Shown here: in pieces, positions 52,238-59,898 of the stretch | Numbering within the stretch: the first letter of the stretch is position 1 | Layout: every line of letters starts with the position of its first letter | Assembly: GCF_001870515.1 (NCBI RefSeq) | Contig: NZ_MDGT01000003.1 | Coordinates: 686,838-750,837, forward strand | Reading direction: 5' to 3' | Source of the DNA: Idiomarina sp. MD25a | Lineage (GTDB): Bacteria > Pseudomonadota > Gammaproteobacteria > Enterobacterales > Alteromonadaceae | DNA: 64,000 nt | Notes under the pieces: generated by a model | Database searches by the model: none | Seen by the model: only the letters and a program-made list of their open reading frames with translations | What the model was told of the DNA's origin: nothing | Made by a program: the position numbers and the translations under genes

Positions 52238-53414
52238 AAAATTGAAGTTACTTGTTTTATCTTTTTATTTTCAGCCCGACTTATGTGCTGGGTCTTTTAG
52301 GTGCACTGCGTTAATTGATAAATTACGGCAGCACGATCTTGAACTGGAGGTGATTACTACGCTCCCAAATCGCTACGCAGGATTCAATGCTTCAGCTCCA
52401 GAGCACGAGCAAGATGATAACGTCACTGTGCACAGAGTCGCGTTACCTGGACACGAAAGTGGGATGGTCGATCAAGCGAAAGCGTTTTTTTCATTCTATA
52501 CTCAAGCCTCAAAAATTGTGAAAAATGAGCAATACGTTGCTGTATTTGCAACATCATCAAGACTTCTTACCGCCTTTCTGGGCGCTCGTATAGCTCGAAA
52601 AAAGGGAGTGCCTCTGTATCTTGATATTCGAGATATATTTGTTGATACGTTGAATGAAGTTCTGTCTGGTCCACTCAAATTAGCTACTTTTCCCGCTCTT
52701 AGAGTAATAGAAAACTACACATTTAAAGCAGCAAACAGGATTAACTTAGTTTCTGGTGGCTTTGCAGACTATTTTTCGAGCCGGTATCCCCATACTGCTT
52801 ACCGATGGTTTACTAACGGCATTGATCGTGAATTTATAGATGCGGCTCCGCTATCTGAGCGTCCGCTAACAAGTAAACCTCTTCATATTTTATATGCAGG
52901 AAATATTGGTGAGGGGCAGGGGTTGCATAAAATCATTCCAGAGTTCTCGAAGCGCGTTAGTGAAAAAGCACGGATTAGTATTATTGGTGCCGGCGGGCGA
53001 GCGGAGCAACTGCGAGAAGATTGTGAGGGATTAAGTAATGTTCAGCTATTACCGCCCGTTTCGAGAGATGAGCTCATAGATGCTTATAAAAGTGCAGACG
53101 TTTTATTCCTTCACCTCAATGATTATGAAGCATTTAAAAAGGTGCTGCCGTCTAAAATATTCGAGTACGCTGCGTTAGGAAAACCAATTTTGGCGGGGGT
53201 TGGAGGTTTTGCAAAAGATTTTATTAACCAAAATGTTTCGAATGCTGAAGTCTTCGAACCGGGAGACTCAGTCGGCGCATTTAAGGCACTCGATAGACTT
53301 TCGTTGATTGAGCAACCTCGTGCTGAGTTTGTTAAAAAATATTCGCGTAAACATATTATGGAAGATATGGCTAACGACATCATCGCATTTGTCGGGGAAA
53401 AGAATCATGGATGA
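52227..53414 (+). CDS. Glycosyltransferase family 4 protein, WbuB-like
   Basis: 395 residues from a GTG at 52227. The N-terminus (LLVLSFYFQPDLCAGSFRCT) and the order of motifs IEVITTLPNRYAGF-like, DIRDIFVDTLNEVLSG, INLVSGGFADYF, ILYAGNIGEGQGLHKIIPEF and PSKIFEYAALGKPILAG resemble the WbuB subgroup. That subgroup adds a second sugar to an undecaprenyl-linked amino sugar. The C-terminal glutamate is in KIFEYAALGKP. It overlaps the following epimerase gene by eight bases. Confidence 0.83.
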   Translation: MLDKKLKLLVLSFYFQPDLCAGSFRCTALIDKLRQHDLELEVITTLPNRYAGFNASAPEHEQDDNVTVHRVALPGHESGMVDQAKAFFSFYTQASKIVKNEQYVAVFATSSRLLTAFLGARIARKKGVPLYLDIRDIFVDTLNEVLSGPLKLATFPALRVIENYTFKAANRINLVSGGFADYFSSRYPHTAYRWFTNGIDREFIDAAPLSERPLTSKPLHILYAGNIGEGQGLHKIIPEFSKRVSEKARISIIGAGGRAEQLREDCEGLSNVQLLPPVSRDELIDAYKSADVLFLHLNDYEAFKKVLPSKIFEYAALGKPILAGVGGFAKDFINQNVSNAEVFEPGDSVGAFKALDRLSLIEQPRAEFVKKYSRKHIMEDMANDIIAFVGEKNHG

Positions 53415-54363
53415 TTCACGTAAATACGTTGGCATAACCGGAGCAAGCGGTTTCGTTGGTCGTGCACTGGTACATGGTTTGATGGAGAAAAATCAGTCGG
53501 TACTGAGTTTTACTCGGCATCATAACGAGGAGTCAGCCGTAGCGGAGTATTTTCTAGATCTAAACGACTCCTCGTTTGATGTTTCTAATCCGCTTACCCG
53601 AGTTCATACCTTAGTGCATTGCGCGGCAAGAGCGCATGTAATGAACGAGGATGAAGTAGACCCGTTAGACGCATACTTAACGTCTAATACCTATCCAACG
53701 TTGCGACTCGCGGAGCAAGCTGCCCATAGTGGTGTAAAAAGATTCATTTATATCAGCTCGATTAAAGCGTTAGGCGAGTCAACAACACGTCGTGAGGCTT
53801 TAAAACATGATTCCCCCTTACAGCCCGAGGACGCATATGGTGTCTCAAAAGCTAACGCTGAAATTGGTTTGAGGGAAATAGCCGAAAGGACGGGGGTGGA
53901 GGTCGTTATTATCCGTCCACCACTGGTTTATGGGCCTGGCGTCAAAGCTAATTTTGCGTCATTAATGGGATTAGCAAATCGCAACTTACCTCTCCCCTTG
54001 GGGTCGCTAAGAAATCGGCGGAGTTTTGTTGCAATCAATAATTTAGTCGATTTAATTGTAACGTGCATAAAAATGCCGGAAGCGGCGAACCAGACGTTTA
54101 TGGTCAGCGATGACGCTGACGTATCTACCTCTGAACTGTTATCGGCGATGACCCGAGCTTATGGTAAAAAGCCGCGGTTATTGCCTTTTCCACCCTCGAT
54201 ACTCTCATTGGGAGCCCGTCTGTTGGGTAAACGAGCAATAGCTGACCGTTTACTAGGCTCGTTACAGGTGGATATAGAACATACAAAAAATACCTTGGGT
54301 TGGAAGCCCAAGGTGAATCTAGAGACCGTTCTAAAGGAGATGGCGCGTGACTCGGTTGTTTGA
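53407..54363 (+). CDS. NAD-dependent sugar epimerase/dehydratase
   Basis: 318 residues from ATG 53407, eight bases inside the previous gene; a longer frame to 53308 lacks support. Extended short-chain dehydrogenase: GITGASGFVGRALVHG at the N-terminus, FIYISSIKALGEST, and the active-site YGVSKANAE (Tyr-x3-Lys). It is of the type that sits before small initiating transferases, for example WbpV-like reductases that make UDP-QuiNAc or 4-epimerases that make UDP-GalNAc. The exact reaction cannot be told. It overlaps the next gene by 17 bases. Confidence 0.82.
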   Translation: MDDSRKYVGITGASGFVGRALVHGLMEKNQSVLSFTRHHNEESAVAEYFLDLNDSSFDVSNPLTRVHTLVHCAARAHVMNEDEVDPLDAYLTSNTYPTLRLAEQAAHSGVKRFIYISSIKALGESTTRREALKHDSPLQPEDAYGVSKANAEIGLREIAERTGVEVVIIRPPLVYGPGVKANFASLMGLANRNLPLPLGSLRNRRSFVAINNLVDLIVTCIKMPEAANQTFMVSDDADVSTSELLSAMTRAYGKKPRLLPFPPSILSLGARLLGKRAIADRLLGSLQVDIEHTKNTLGWKPKVNLETVLKEMARDSVV

Positions 54364-54895
54364 TTTTATTTTTTCATTTCTCGGTCTTACGGTCGGTTTC
54401 CCCATACTTGTCGTGCTATACGTTGTCGGACTTTTTGATACCGGTTCGCCTTTGTTTATGCAAGAACGTGTTGGCCGAAACAGTCGCCCGTTCACTTTAG
54501 TTAAATTCCGCACGATGCGAAAAGATACTGCGTCTGTTGCGAGTCATCTTGCGAGTGCATCCTCAATTACCAAGTTTGGTCACTTCTTACGCCGAACCAA
54601 ACTCGATGAGCTGCCTCAGTTGTGGAATGTTCTAAAGGGCGAGATGAGTTTGGTAGGACCGCGGCCATGTTTATTTAATCAAGAAGAGCTTATAGAAGAA
54701 CGCCGAACTCGTGGTGTGCTTAAAGCGCGCCCTGGTATTACTGGGCTGGCACAGGTTAATGAGATTGATATGTCTACGCCTCGGCTTTTGGCTAAGACTG
54801 ATCAAAAGATGCTGGCATCGTTAGATATTGCTTCTTACTTTAAATACATTCTGATGACTGTTACCGGAAGCGGCAGTGGTGACCGAGTAAGATAA
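54347..54895 (+). CDS. Initiating phosphoglycosyl transferase (PglC-like)
   Basis: 182 residues with a GTG start after AAAGGAG. A small monotopic bacterial sugar transferase: an N-terminal re-entrant helix (FDFIFSFLGLTVGFPILVVL), then QERVGRNSRPFTLVKFRTM, RRTKLDELPQLWNVLKG (catalytic DE pair) and MSLVGPRPCLF. It moves a phospho-sugar from a UDP-sugar to undecaprenyl phosphate and starts the repeat unit. It is the only initiating transferase seen in the locus. Its donor is probably made by the preceding epimerase. Confidence 0.9.
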   Translation: MTRLFDFIFSFLGLTVGFPILVVLYVVGLFDTGSPLFMQERVGRNSRPFTLVKFRTMRKDTASVASHLASASSITKFGHFLRRTKLDELPQLWNVLKGEMSLVGPRPCLFNQEELIEERRTRGVLKARPGITGLAQVNEIDMSTPRLLAKTDQKMLASLDIASYFKYILMTVTGSGSGDRVR

Positions 54896-54926
54896 AACCA
54901 ACCCCAATTTGTAAAAGGACTTACAA

Positions 54927-55940
54927 ATGATACTCATCACTGGGGGCGCCGGTTATATCGGCTCCCATACATTGGTTGAGTTATTAAATAACGACAGGGA
55001 TGTTGTCGTTGTTGATAACCTTTCTAATAGTTCACACGAGGCGCTTAAGCGCGTCGAGCGCATTACTCAGCGCAATGTCATGTTTGTTGAGGCGGATGTC
55101 TGTGATGCCAAGGCAATGGACGATGTGTTTCGTTTCTATCCCATTACTAGCGTGATCCACTTTGCCGGTTTAAAAGCAGTGGGCGAGAGCGTTGCTAAGC
55201 CCGTTGAGTACTACGATACCAACGTTGTGGGTACGCACACGTTGCTCAAAACGATGGCGAAGTATGATGTTCGCAGGCTGGTTTTTTCGTCGTCAGCGAC
55301 GGTATATGGTGATCCAGCGCATACGCCGATTACCGAGAGTGCGCCTATTGGCGCGACAACCAATCCCTACGGAACATCGAAGTATTTGGTGGAGCGTATT
55401 TTAAAGGATGTGGCGGCGTCGGATGAGCGTTGGCGAATTGCGACACTGCGCTATTTTAATCCAGTTGGTGCTCACGAGAGTGGCCTGATTGGTGAAGATC
55501 CGAACGGGATCCCTAATAATCTTGTGCCGTACATTGCTCAAGTTGCCGTCGGACGGCTAGAACAGCTGAGTGTTTATGGCGATGATTATCCTACACGCGA
55601 CGGCACCGGTGTCCGCGACTATATTCATGTCTGTGACTTGGCGAGAGGTCATCTCTCGGCACTCGACTATCTGGATTGCGCACGCGGTTACCATACTTTT
55701 AACTTAGGTACCGGAACAGGCTCAACGGTGCTCGAGGTAATTAAGGCATTTGAACAGGCTTCTGGGCAATCGGTGCCTTACAAAATTGTACACCGGCGTC
55801 CCGGCGATATCGCGGCTTGTTTTGCCGAACCGAGCCTAGCTAAGCACAGCTTAAACTGGGCTGCCGAGCATGGACTCGAACGCATGATGCAAGACACCTG
55901 GCGGTGGCAGCAACAAAACCCGCAAGGCTACAAGTCTTAA
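54927..55940 (+). CDS. galE: UDP-glucose 4-epimerase
   Basis: 337 residues, full length. NAD-binding [17 protein letters not shown] at the N-terminus, [30 protein letters not shown] and the active-site [11 protein letters not shown] (Tyr and Lys). It interconverts UDP-glucose and UDP-galactose and so supplies galactose for the polymer. It is the last enzyme gene of the polysaccharide run, with a ribosome binding site AAAAGGA before the ATG. A very small gene begins after two bases. Confidence 0.95.
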   Translation: MILITGGAGYIGSHTLVELLNNDRDVVVVDNLSNSSHEALKRVERITQRNVMFVEADVCDAKAMDDVFRFYPITSVIHFAGLKAVGESVAKPVEYYDTNVVGTHTLLKTMAKYDVRRLVFSSSATVYGDPAHTPITESAPIGATTNPYGTSKYLVERILKDVAASDERWRIATLRYFNPVGAHESGLIGEDPNGIPNNLVPYIAQVAVGRLEQLSVYGDDYPTRDGTGVRDYIHVCDLARGHLSALDYLDCARGYHTFNLGTGTGSTVLEVIKAFEQASGQSVPYKIVHRRPGDIAACFAEPSLAKHSLNWAAEHGLERMMQDTWRWQQQNPQGYKS

Positions 55941-55942
55941 CC

Positions 55943-56182
55943 ATGCAAAATTTACCCACCTATGAATTTACGCTTACCTTTCGCTTGGCCAATGTCAGCG
56001 ATCCCAAAAGTGTGGTGCAGCACTTGTACCACACTACCTGCCACGATACGCTTATCTGTATCCTCGATAATCAACATATAGAAATTTCATTTGAACGCCA
56101 CGCGCCTTCACTGACCCTTGCCAAAGAGCATGCCATCGCGAATGTATTTGAATGCGTACCCTATGCGAGTTTGGTGGGGTAG
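55943..56182 (+). CDS. Small conserved-looking hypothetical protein after galE
   Basis: 79 residues from ATG 55943, two bases after the galE stop; a longer frame into galE is not needed. Pattern: YEFTLTFRLANVSDPKSVV, CHDTLICILDNQHIEISFER, and SLTLAKEHAIANVFECVPYA. This layout (strand, helix, C-D turn, strand with F-x-R, helix ending P-x-A) resembles the N-terminal part of a family of small proteins often fused to a helix-turn-helix domain, with the C-terminal HTH missing. That assignment is from memory and weak. Function unknown. Confidence 0.65.
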   Translation: MQNLPTYEFTLTFRLANVSDPKSVVQHLYHTTCHDTLICILDNQHIEISFERHAPSLTLAKEHAIANVFECVPYASLVG

Positions 56183-56254
56183 GTCGCACTTTTTCACTAC
56201 ACTGATACTCCAACTTAATCACGCTTCTTAGTAACCCTATCCAGTTACATTTGC

Positions 56255-56280
56255 AAAAGTAACCAAATAGGGTTACTTTT
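56255..56280 (+). promoter_or_regulatory. Palindromic operator candidate before satD-like gene
   Basis: A perfect 10-base inverted repeat AAAAGTAACC-AAATAG-GGTTACTTTT. A second weaker dyad, GTAAC-CCTATCCA-GTTAC (56231-56248), lies just upstream with the same half-site. Paired GTAAC half-sites suggest an operator. The next gene encodes a protein with a predicted C-terminal helix-turn-helix, so autoregulation is plausible. A terminator role is less likely because the T run is only four bases. Confidence 0.5.
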
Positions 56281-56315
56281 AAAGCATGTGTTAAATTTTA
56301 ACCAGTAGGTGGGGT

Positions 56316-56957
56316 ATGGCTACGCCTCTTGCGGCAGTGATCACGGGCGATGTGGTTGGGTCACAGAAGTTCGAGAAAGCAAAATACGAGCAGCTGTTAG
56401 CGCAACTGAATAAGGTACTCAATGAGCTTGCGGGTCGTTATGACCTGAGGTTTGATATTTTTCGGGGTGACGAGTTTCAGGTCGTATTGCAGCAACCCGA
56501 ATATGCCTTTCATGTTGCTACCTTGATTCGTTTGAATCTATTGGCGGAGCAGGTGGATGTGCGTCAGAGTATCGCGGTGGGTGAGATTGATACGCTGCGT
56601 AATAACGTGAAGAGCTCGACGGGCGATGCTTTTGTTCGCTCTGGACATCAGTTAGAAGAAATGAAGTCGGAGTTGCTTCGGTTTGACTCCTCGCACGACG
56701 AATTAGCTTTCCACTTGGGCACAACCATTATGGTACTGGATGCGCATCTGTCGTCGCTCACCAAGACCGAGGCATTGGTGCTGGCTTGTTATTTATCCCA
56801 TCCGGGTGAATCCCACCAGTCACTGGGTGATCGGTTGGGCAAAGGCCGAGTGAATACGACCAAGTTACTTAATGCCAGTGGCTACGTGGCTATCACTGCT
56901 TACCTGAACTATGCCGAAACGTTGATTAAGCAACACGCAGGAGGCAGTAATGAATGA
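56316..56957 (+). CDS. SatD-family protein
   Basis: 213 residues. The SatD family signature is seen at the N-terminus (AAVITGDVVGSQKFEKAKYE) and in RFDIFRGDEFQVVLQQPE, then IAVGEIDTLRNNVKSSTGDA. The C-terminus (about 150-205) reads as a winged helix (LGDRLGKGRVNTTKLLNASG). SatD was named from an acid-tolerance locus in streptococci; its biochemical activity is unknown. It overlaps by eight bases with the DUF3307 gene, a frequent partner, so both are co-transcribed from a promoter beside the palindrome. Confidence 0.8.
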   Translation: MATPLAAVITGDVVGSQKFEKAKYEQLLAQLNKVLNELAGRYDLRFDIFRGDEFQVVLQQPEYAFHVATLIRLNLLAEQVDVRQSIAVGEIDTLRNNVKSSTGDAFVRSGHQLEEMKSELLRFDSSHDELAFHLGTTIMVLDAHLSSLTKTEALVLACYLSHPGESHQSLGDRLGKGRVNTTKLLNASGYVAITAYLNYAETLIKQHAGGSNE

Positions 56958-57741
56958 TTATCTCATCTTAGCGACCTTACTCCTTTGCCATATTTTGGGT
57001 GACTTTTACTTACAGAGCAGGGCGATGGTTCGCGGTAAGCGTTTTGGCGAACGTGGTGAATCGGGTGTTGTAGCCTATCCTAAGGCGACTGTAATTAAAG
57101 CACACATTAAGCACATGCTGATTCATGCTGGATTGATGGCTGTTGCGCTACTGATTTTGCTAGCGATAGATGTGATACAGCTCACTTATGAGCGCTTGTG
57201 GTTAGCGGTGGGCTCGATCGCAGTAGGGCACCTGCTTGTTGATCTGGCAAAATCTTGGCTGCGTCGTAAGAGTCACCAGCACGCTCAAGCCGTTAAGGTA
57301 CTCATCGTTGATCAGTTGGCGCATCTTGCTGTGATTGTGTGTGTATGGGTATGGCTATTTGATAGCCTGAGTAACTTCTCGGGCTTGCTGACCGTTGATT
57401 ATTTTATTATCGCTGGCGCTTATCTGTTGGCTATAAAGCCGACCTCGATTTTAATTAGTCAGCTGCTCTTACCTTACTCGTTAAAGAACGAAGATACGCA
57501 GATCCCCAAAGCCGGACAGCTGATTGGTTATATTGAGCGGGTTGTGGTGCTGACGTTGATTTTTGTGAACCAGTACACCGCCATTGGCTTTATTATTGCG
57601 GCGAAATCGGTGCTTCGATACGGCGAGAATGGTGGCAAAAATACCCAGCTCAATGAATACGTGTTACTGGGAACACTCGCGAGTTTTGGACTTGTGCTGT
57701 TAGTGGGGATTGTTGCGCGACTCGCACTGGGATTAGGTTAA
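56950..57741 (+). CDS. DUF3307 membrane protein
   Basis: 263 residues with several membrane helices. The N-terminal segment YLILATLLLCHILGDFYLQS with the H-x3-D-x-Y-L-Q pattern is characteristic of DUF3307, followed by KAHIKHMLIHAGLMAVALLI and VGHLLVDLAKSWLRR. These conserved His and Asp residues in the membrane suggest a catalytic or transport role, not known. It overlaps the satD-like gene. Confidence 0.8.
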   Translation: MNDYLILATLLLCHILGDFYLQSRAMVRGKRFGERGESGVVAYPKATVIKAHIKHMLIHAGLMAVALLILLAIDVIQLTYERLWLAVGSIAVGHLLVDLAKSWLRRKSHQHAQAVKVLIVDQLAHLAVIVCVWVWLFDSLSNFSGLLTVDYFIIAGAYLLAIKPTSILISQLLLPYSLKNEDTQIPKAGQLIGYIERVVVLTLIFVNQYTAIGFIIAAKSVLRYGENGGKNTQLNEYVLLGTLASFGLVLLVGIVARLALGLG

Positions 57742-57797
57742 AAAAAGAGCCCCTTTGCTTGAGGATATACAGGGATTACGAAATTACAAAGGGGCTC
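57741..57797 (-). terminator. Terminator-like hairpin, mainly for the minus-strand GNAT gene
   Basis: A perfect 11-base inverted repeat GAGCCCCTTTG (57747-57757) / CAAAGGGGCTC (57787-57797) with a 29-base loop. The six A residues at 57741-57746 become a U tract on the minus strand, so it ends transcripts coming from the GNAT gene at 58056-58487. It may also slow forward transcription after the DUF3307 gene, but no T run follows on that side. A further repeat, GGCTTCG/CGAAGCC, lies at 57800-57838. Confidence 0.6.
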
Positions 57798-57915
57798 AAG
57801 GCTTCGCTGTGAGAAGGACTTTCGGCTATCACGAAGCCTGTTTATTAAAACCCATAGTGTGCTGTTCGTCGTTAAGCACATAGCGGGTTGTGTTGTGGGA
57901 TATTGGATGCTGGTG

Positions 57916-58048
57916 CGTGCGCAAAATGCGCACGTTACACGGGGATTGTCTGCCCGTGCGCAACATGCGCACGTTACATGGAGGATGTCTGCCCGTGCGC
58001 AGGATGCGCACGCTACACGGGTGTGGTAGGTCGCGCCTTTGGCGCGAC
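57916..58048. repeat. REP cluster with 39-bp tandem units and an inverted pair
   Basis: Three hairpins with stem CGTGCGCA/TGCGCACG and loops AAA, ACA, GGA at 57916, 57955 and 57994 are spaced exactly 39 bases apart and each is followed on the minus strand side by GTAA, GTAA or GTAG. A fourth, GTCGCGCC/GGCGCGAC, with GTAG at 58026 lies at 58030-58048 in the opposite orientation. The last two form a head-to-head pair (BIME-like). The open reading frames across this stretch are products of the repeats. Confidence 0.85.
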
Positions 58049-58246
58049 ATCGATATCACCCTTTTATAAAATGTATCTTACTTGTTTCCGGGCTCCCTTT
58101 GTCATCGTAACCACAGATAACATAGCCCTGCGAAATTAATAACTGCAGCATTGCCGGGAATCTATTCATCGACTTCACCCGAATCGATTTAAACCCTTTA
58201 TTCTTTACCCACGCCTCTTGCTGCTTAAGCAACTGCTTGGCAATAC
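58026..58246. repeat. Direct repeat, left copy (GNAT 3' end plus REP)
   Basis: 221 bases colinear, without indels, with 63780-64000; nine differences were counted by eye (about 96% identity). It spans a GTAG-REP and the 3' part of the GNAT gene. The right copy continues past the window. Confidence 0.9.
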
Positions 58247-58487
58247 TACGACCGCGATAACTCGGATGAACCGCGCCCAGCCAGCTATAAAACTCAGTAT
58301 CCGAAAGCGCATACCCCAGCTTATAACCCACCTTTTTTGCGCCCTCTGACGCCACCAAAATCAGCGCCTCCTTGCCTGCCAACCGCTGCTCAATTTTCTC
58401 CTTGGAGTTTTTATTATCAAACTCAGGTATCGCAGCATCGATTTCAATAACATCGGCAACAGTGCCTTGGGTATATGTGATGTTCAT
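58056..58487 (-). CDS. GNAT-family N-acetyltransferase
   Basis: 143 residues. A GNAT fold with the acetyl-CoA-binding loop HPSYRGRSIAKQLLKQQ (R-G-R-S-I-A in place of R/Q-x-x-G-x-G/A) and the strand GAVHPS before it. The C-terminus is GYVICGYDDKGSPETSKIHF. The substrate is unknown. The gene ends beside the REP cluster at 57916-58048. Its last 190 bases and flanking REP are repeated with about 96% identity at 63780-64000. Confidence 0.85.
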   Translation of the reverse strand: MNITYTQGTVADVIEIDAAIPEFDNKNSKEKIEQRLAGKEALILVASEGAKKVGYKLGYALSDTEFYSWLGAVHPSYRGRSIAKQLLKQQEAWVKNKGFKSIRVKSMNRFPAMLQLLISQGYVICGYDDKGSPETSKIHFIKG

Positions 58488-58830
58488 TTGGGTTTCACTT
58501 ACTCCGCTACTTTGTGCATACCGCGAATGGTGTCTGTTATTTTAATGGAAATCTCATCGATGTCATGGCTTGGGGAGAGATCAGGTTGTTGCAAGCGGTA
58601 GGTCGCGCCTTTGGCGCGACAGCTATTACAAGCTGTTGGTGCAAAGACTTGTTGAGTTAATGCTGAAACAGCCAAAGTCCGCTGTGTGCCAATACCAGAC
58701 GTTTAGGGGGATTTGGGCAGCTCTTTCTTTGAAAAAAAACAGCGCCTGTTATGACTAGTTACATTTTTAGTATTGCGTGAGTAAGCCCAATATATAGAAT
58801 CCTGTCATCACTAATTAAGCTGTAACCCAC
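58488..58830. other. Intergenic stretch with a REP hairpin
   Basis: 343 bases between the GNAT gene and the DUF5694 gene (divergent). It holds a GTAG plus GTCGCGCC-TTT-GGCGCGAC hairpin at 58598-58620. A 62-codon open frame at 58570-58758 crosses the repeat and has no family likeness. A short motif, GTCCGCTGTGTGCCAATA at 58677-58694, is echoed near 62134-62176. Otherwise nothing is seen. Confidence 0.6.
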
Positions 58831-59724
58831 ATGTTTTACAAATTTATTATAGCTGTTTCGTTGCTACTAACTTCTACGTTAAGTTTTGGACAAACACCTG
58901 ATAAGAACGAGGAAACTATAAAAGTAGTAACTTTAGGTACTTTTCATTTTCAGTTTCCGAACCTTGATGTCGTGAAAGTGGAAGACGACGAGAAAATTGA
59001 TGTTTTATCGAGCGAATACCAAAAACAACTCGAGGCTATCGCAGAGCAACTTGAGGGTTTTAATCCTACACATATTGTTGTCGAGCATAAGTTTGCAGAG
59101 CAAAAAAAGCTCACCGAGGAATACGAGGCCTACTTATCTATAAGAAATGCAGAACTCAATCAATTTCCCCGAAACGAGGTTTATCAACTCGGATTTAGGC
59201 TCGCCAAAAAGCTTGGACATAATTCGATATTTGCTGCCGATACATGGGGGCGAATGTATTCCACAGTTAGCGAAGTACTCAATGATGAGGCTAAAGTTGC
59301 TGAATTTGGTAAGTATTACAAAAGTAACCCAGATAGTGAGCTCAGATATAGCTCAGGAAAGCCATTGTACAAGTCACAAGGTATTGCGGCCGAATTACTT
59401 CGGCTGAATAGCGAAAAAAATATCAAAAAGTCACTTGGCAACTACTTGATTGGGCACTTTAAGTTTGAAGCTGAAGAAAATGACTACTTTGGTGCCGACT
59501 TTGAAACTGGCCGCTGGTTCAGTAGAAACCTTCGGATCTTCCGAAATATCCAACGATTGCCGGCCAAGCCCGGTGATAGAATTTTAGTGATCTTTGGTTC
59601 AGGGCATATGAACCTTTTGAACTTATTCTTTGATGCTTCCCCAGAGTATGAACGCGAGCACGTAGGAAACTATTTGAATACCCCCAAACAAGCAGAGGGC
59701 ACTTCATTTACAAGAGATAGATGA
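58831..59724 (+). CDS. Exported DUF5694-type protein
   Basis: 297 residues with a signal peptide (MFYKFIIAVSLLLTSTLSFG). The mature part starts with VVTLGTFHFQFPNLDVV and includes NPTHIVVEHKFAEQ and, near the C-terminus, DRILVIFGSGHMNLLNLFFD. This layout, G-T-F-H, then V-E, then G-x-G-H, matches the DUF5694 family and the more distant TraB/Tiki type metal-dependent hydrolase fold. The activity is unknown; a periplasmic location is expected. It stands alone between a REP-bearing gap and the MFS gene. Confidence 0.78.
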   Translation: MFYKFIIAVSLLLTSTLSFGQTPDKNEETIKVVTLGTFHFQFPNLDVVKVEDDEKIDVLSSEYQKQLEAIAEQLEGFNPTHIVVEHKFAEQKKLTEEYEAYLSIRNAELNQFPRNEVYQLGFRLAKKLGHNSIFAADTWGRMYSTVSEVLNDEAKVAEFGKYYKSNPDSELRYSSGKPLYKSQGIAAELLRLNSEKNIKKSLGNYLIGHFKFEAEENDYFGADFETGRWFSRNLRIFRNIQRLPAKPGDRILVIFGSGHMNLLNLFFDASPEYEREHVGNYLNTPKQAEGTSFTRDR

Positions 59725-59898
59725 CTCTCTGTGCGCAGGTTTTGTAGTTGAGTTAATCACTCGAACGGTAGGAGCAATGTCTGCACTCACTAAGTTCCAG
59801 CATATCCATAAAACATCTTTATCCTTGTAGGCGGGCCGAGGGCCCACCTTTAATTGTAATCGATGTCCGGCTCAATTACGTTTAATCGCTATATTCGG

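Noticed and set aside
57916..58012. Possible CRISPR array
   Set aside because: Only two to three units of 39 bases with nearly identical spacers and a palindromic REP core; no cas genes are present.
57888..58139. Cysteine-rich open frame of 83 codons across the REP cluster, and a matching one on the other strand (57829-58059)
   Set aside because: Both are made by the tandem hairpin units and have no ribosome binding site or family likeness.
58570..58758. 62-codon open frame with a REP inside
   Set aside because: It crosses a REP hairpin, has no homology, and lacks a ribosome binding site.
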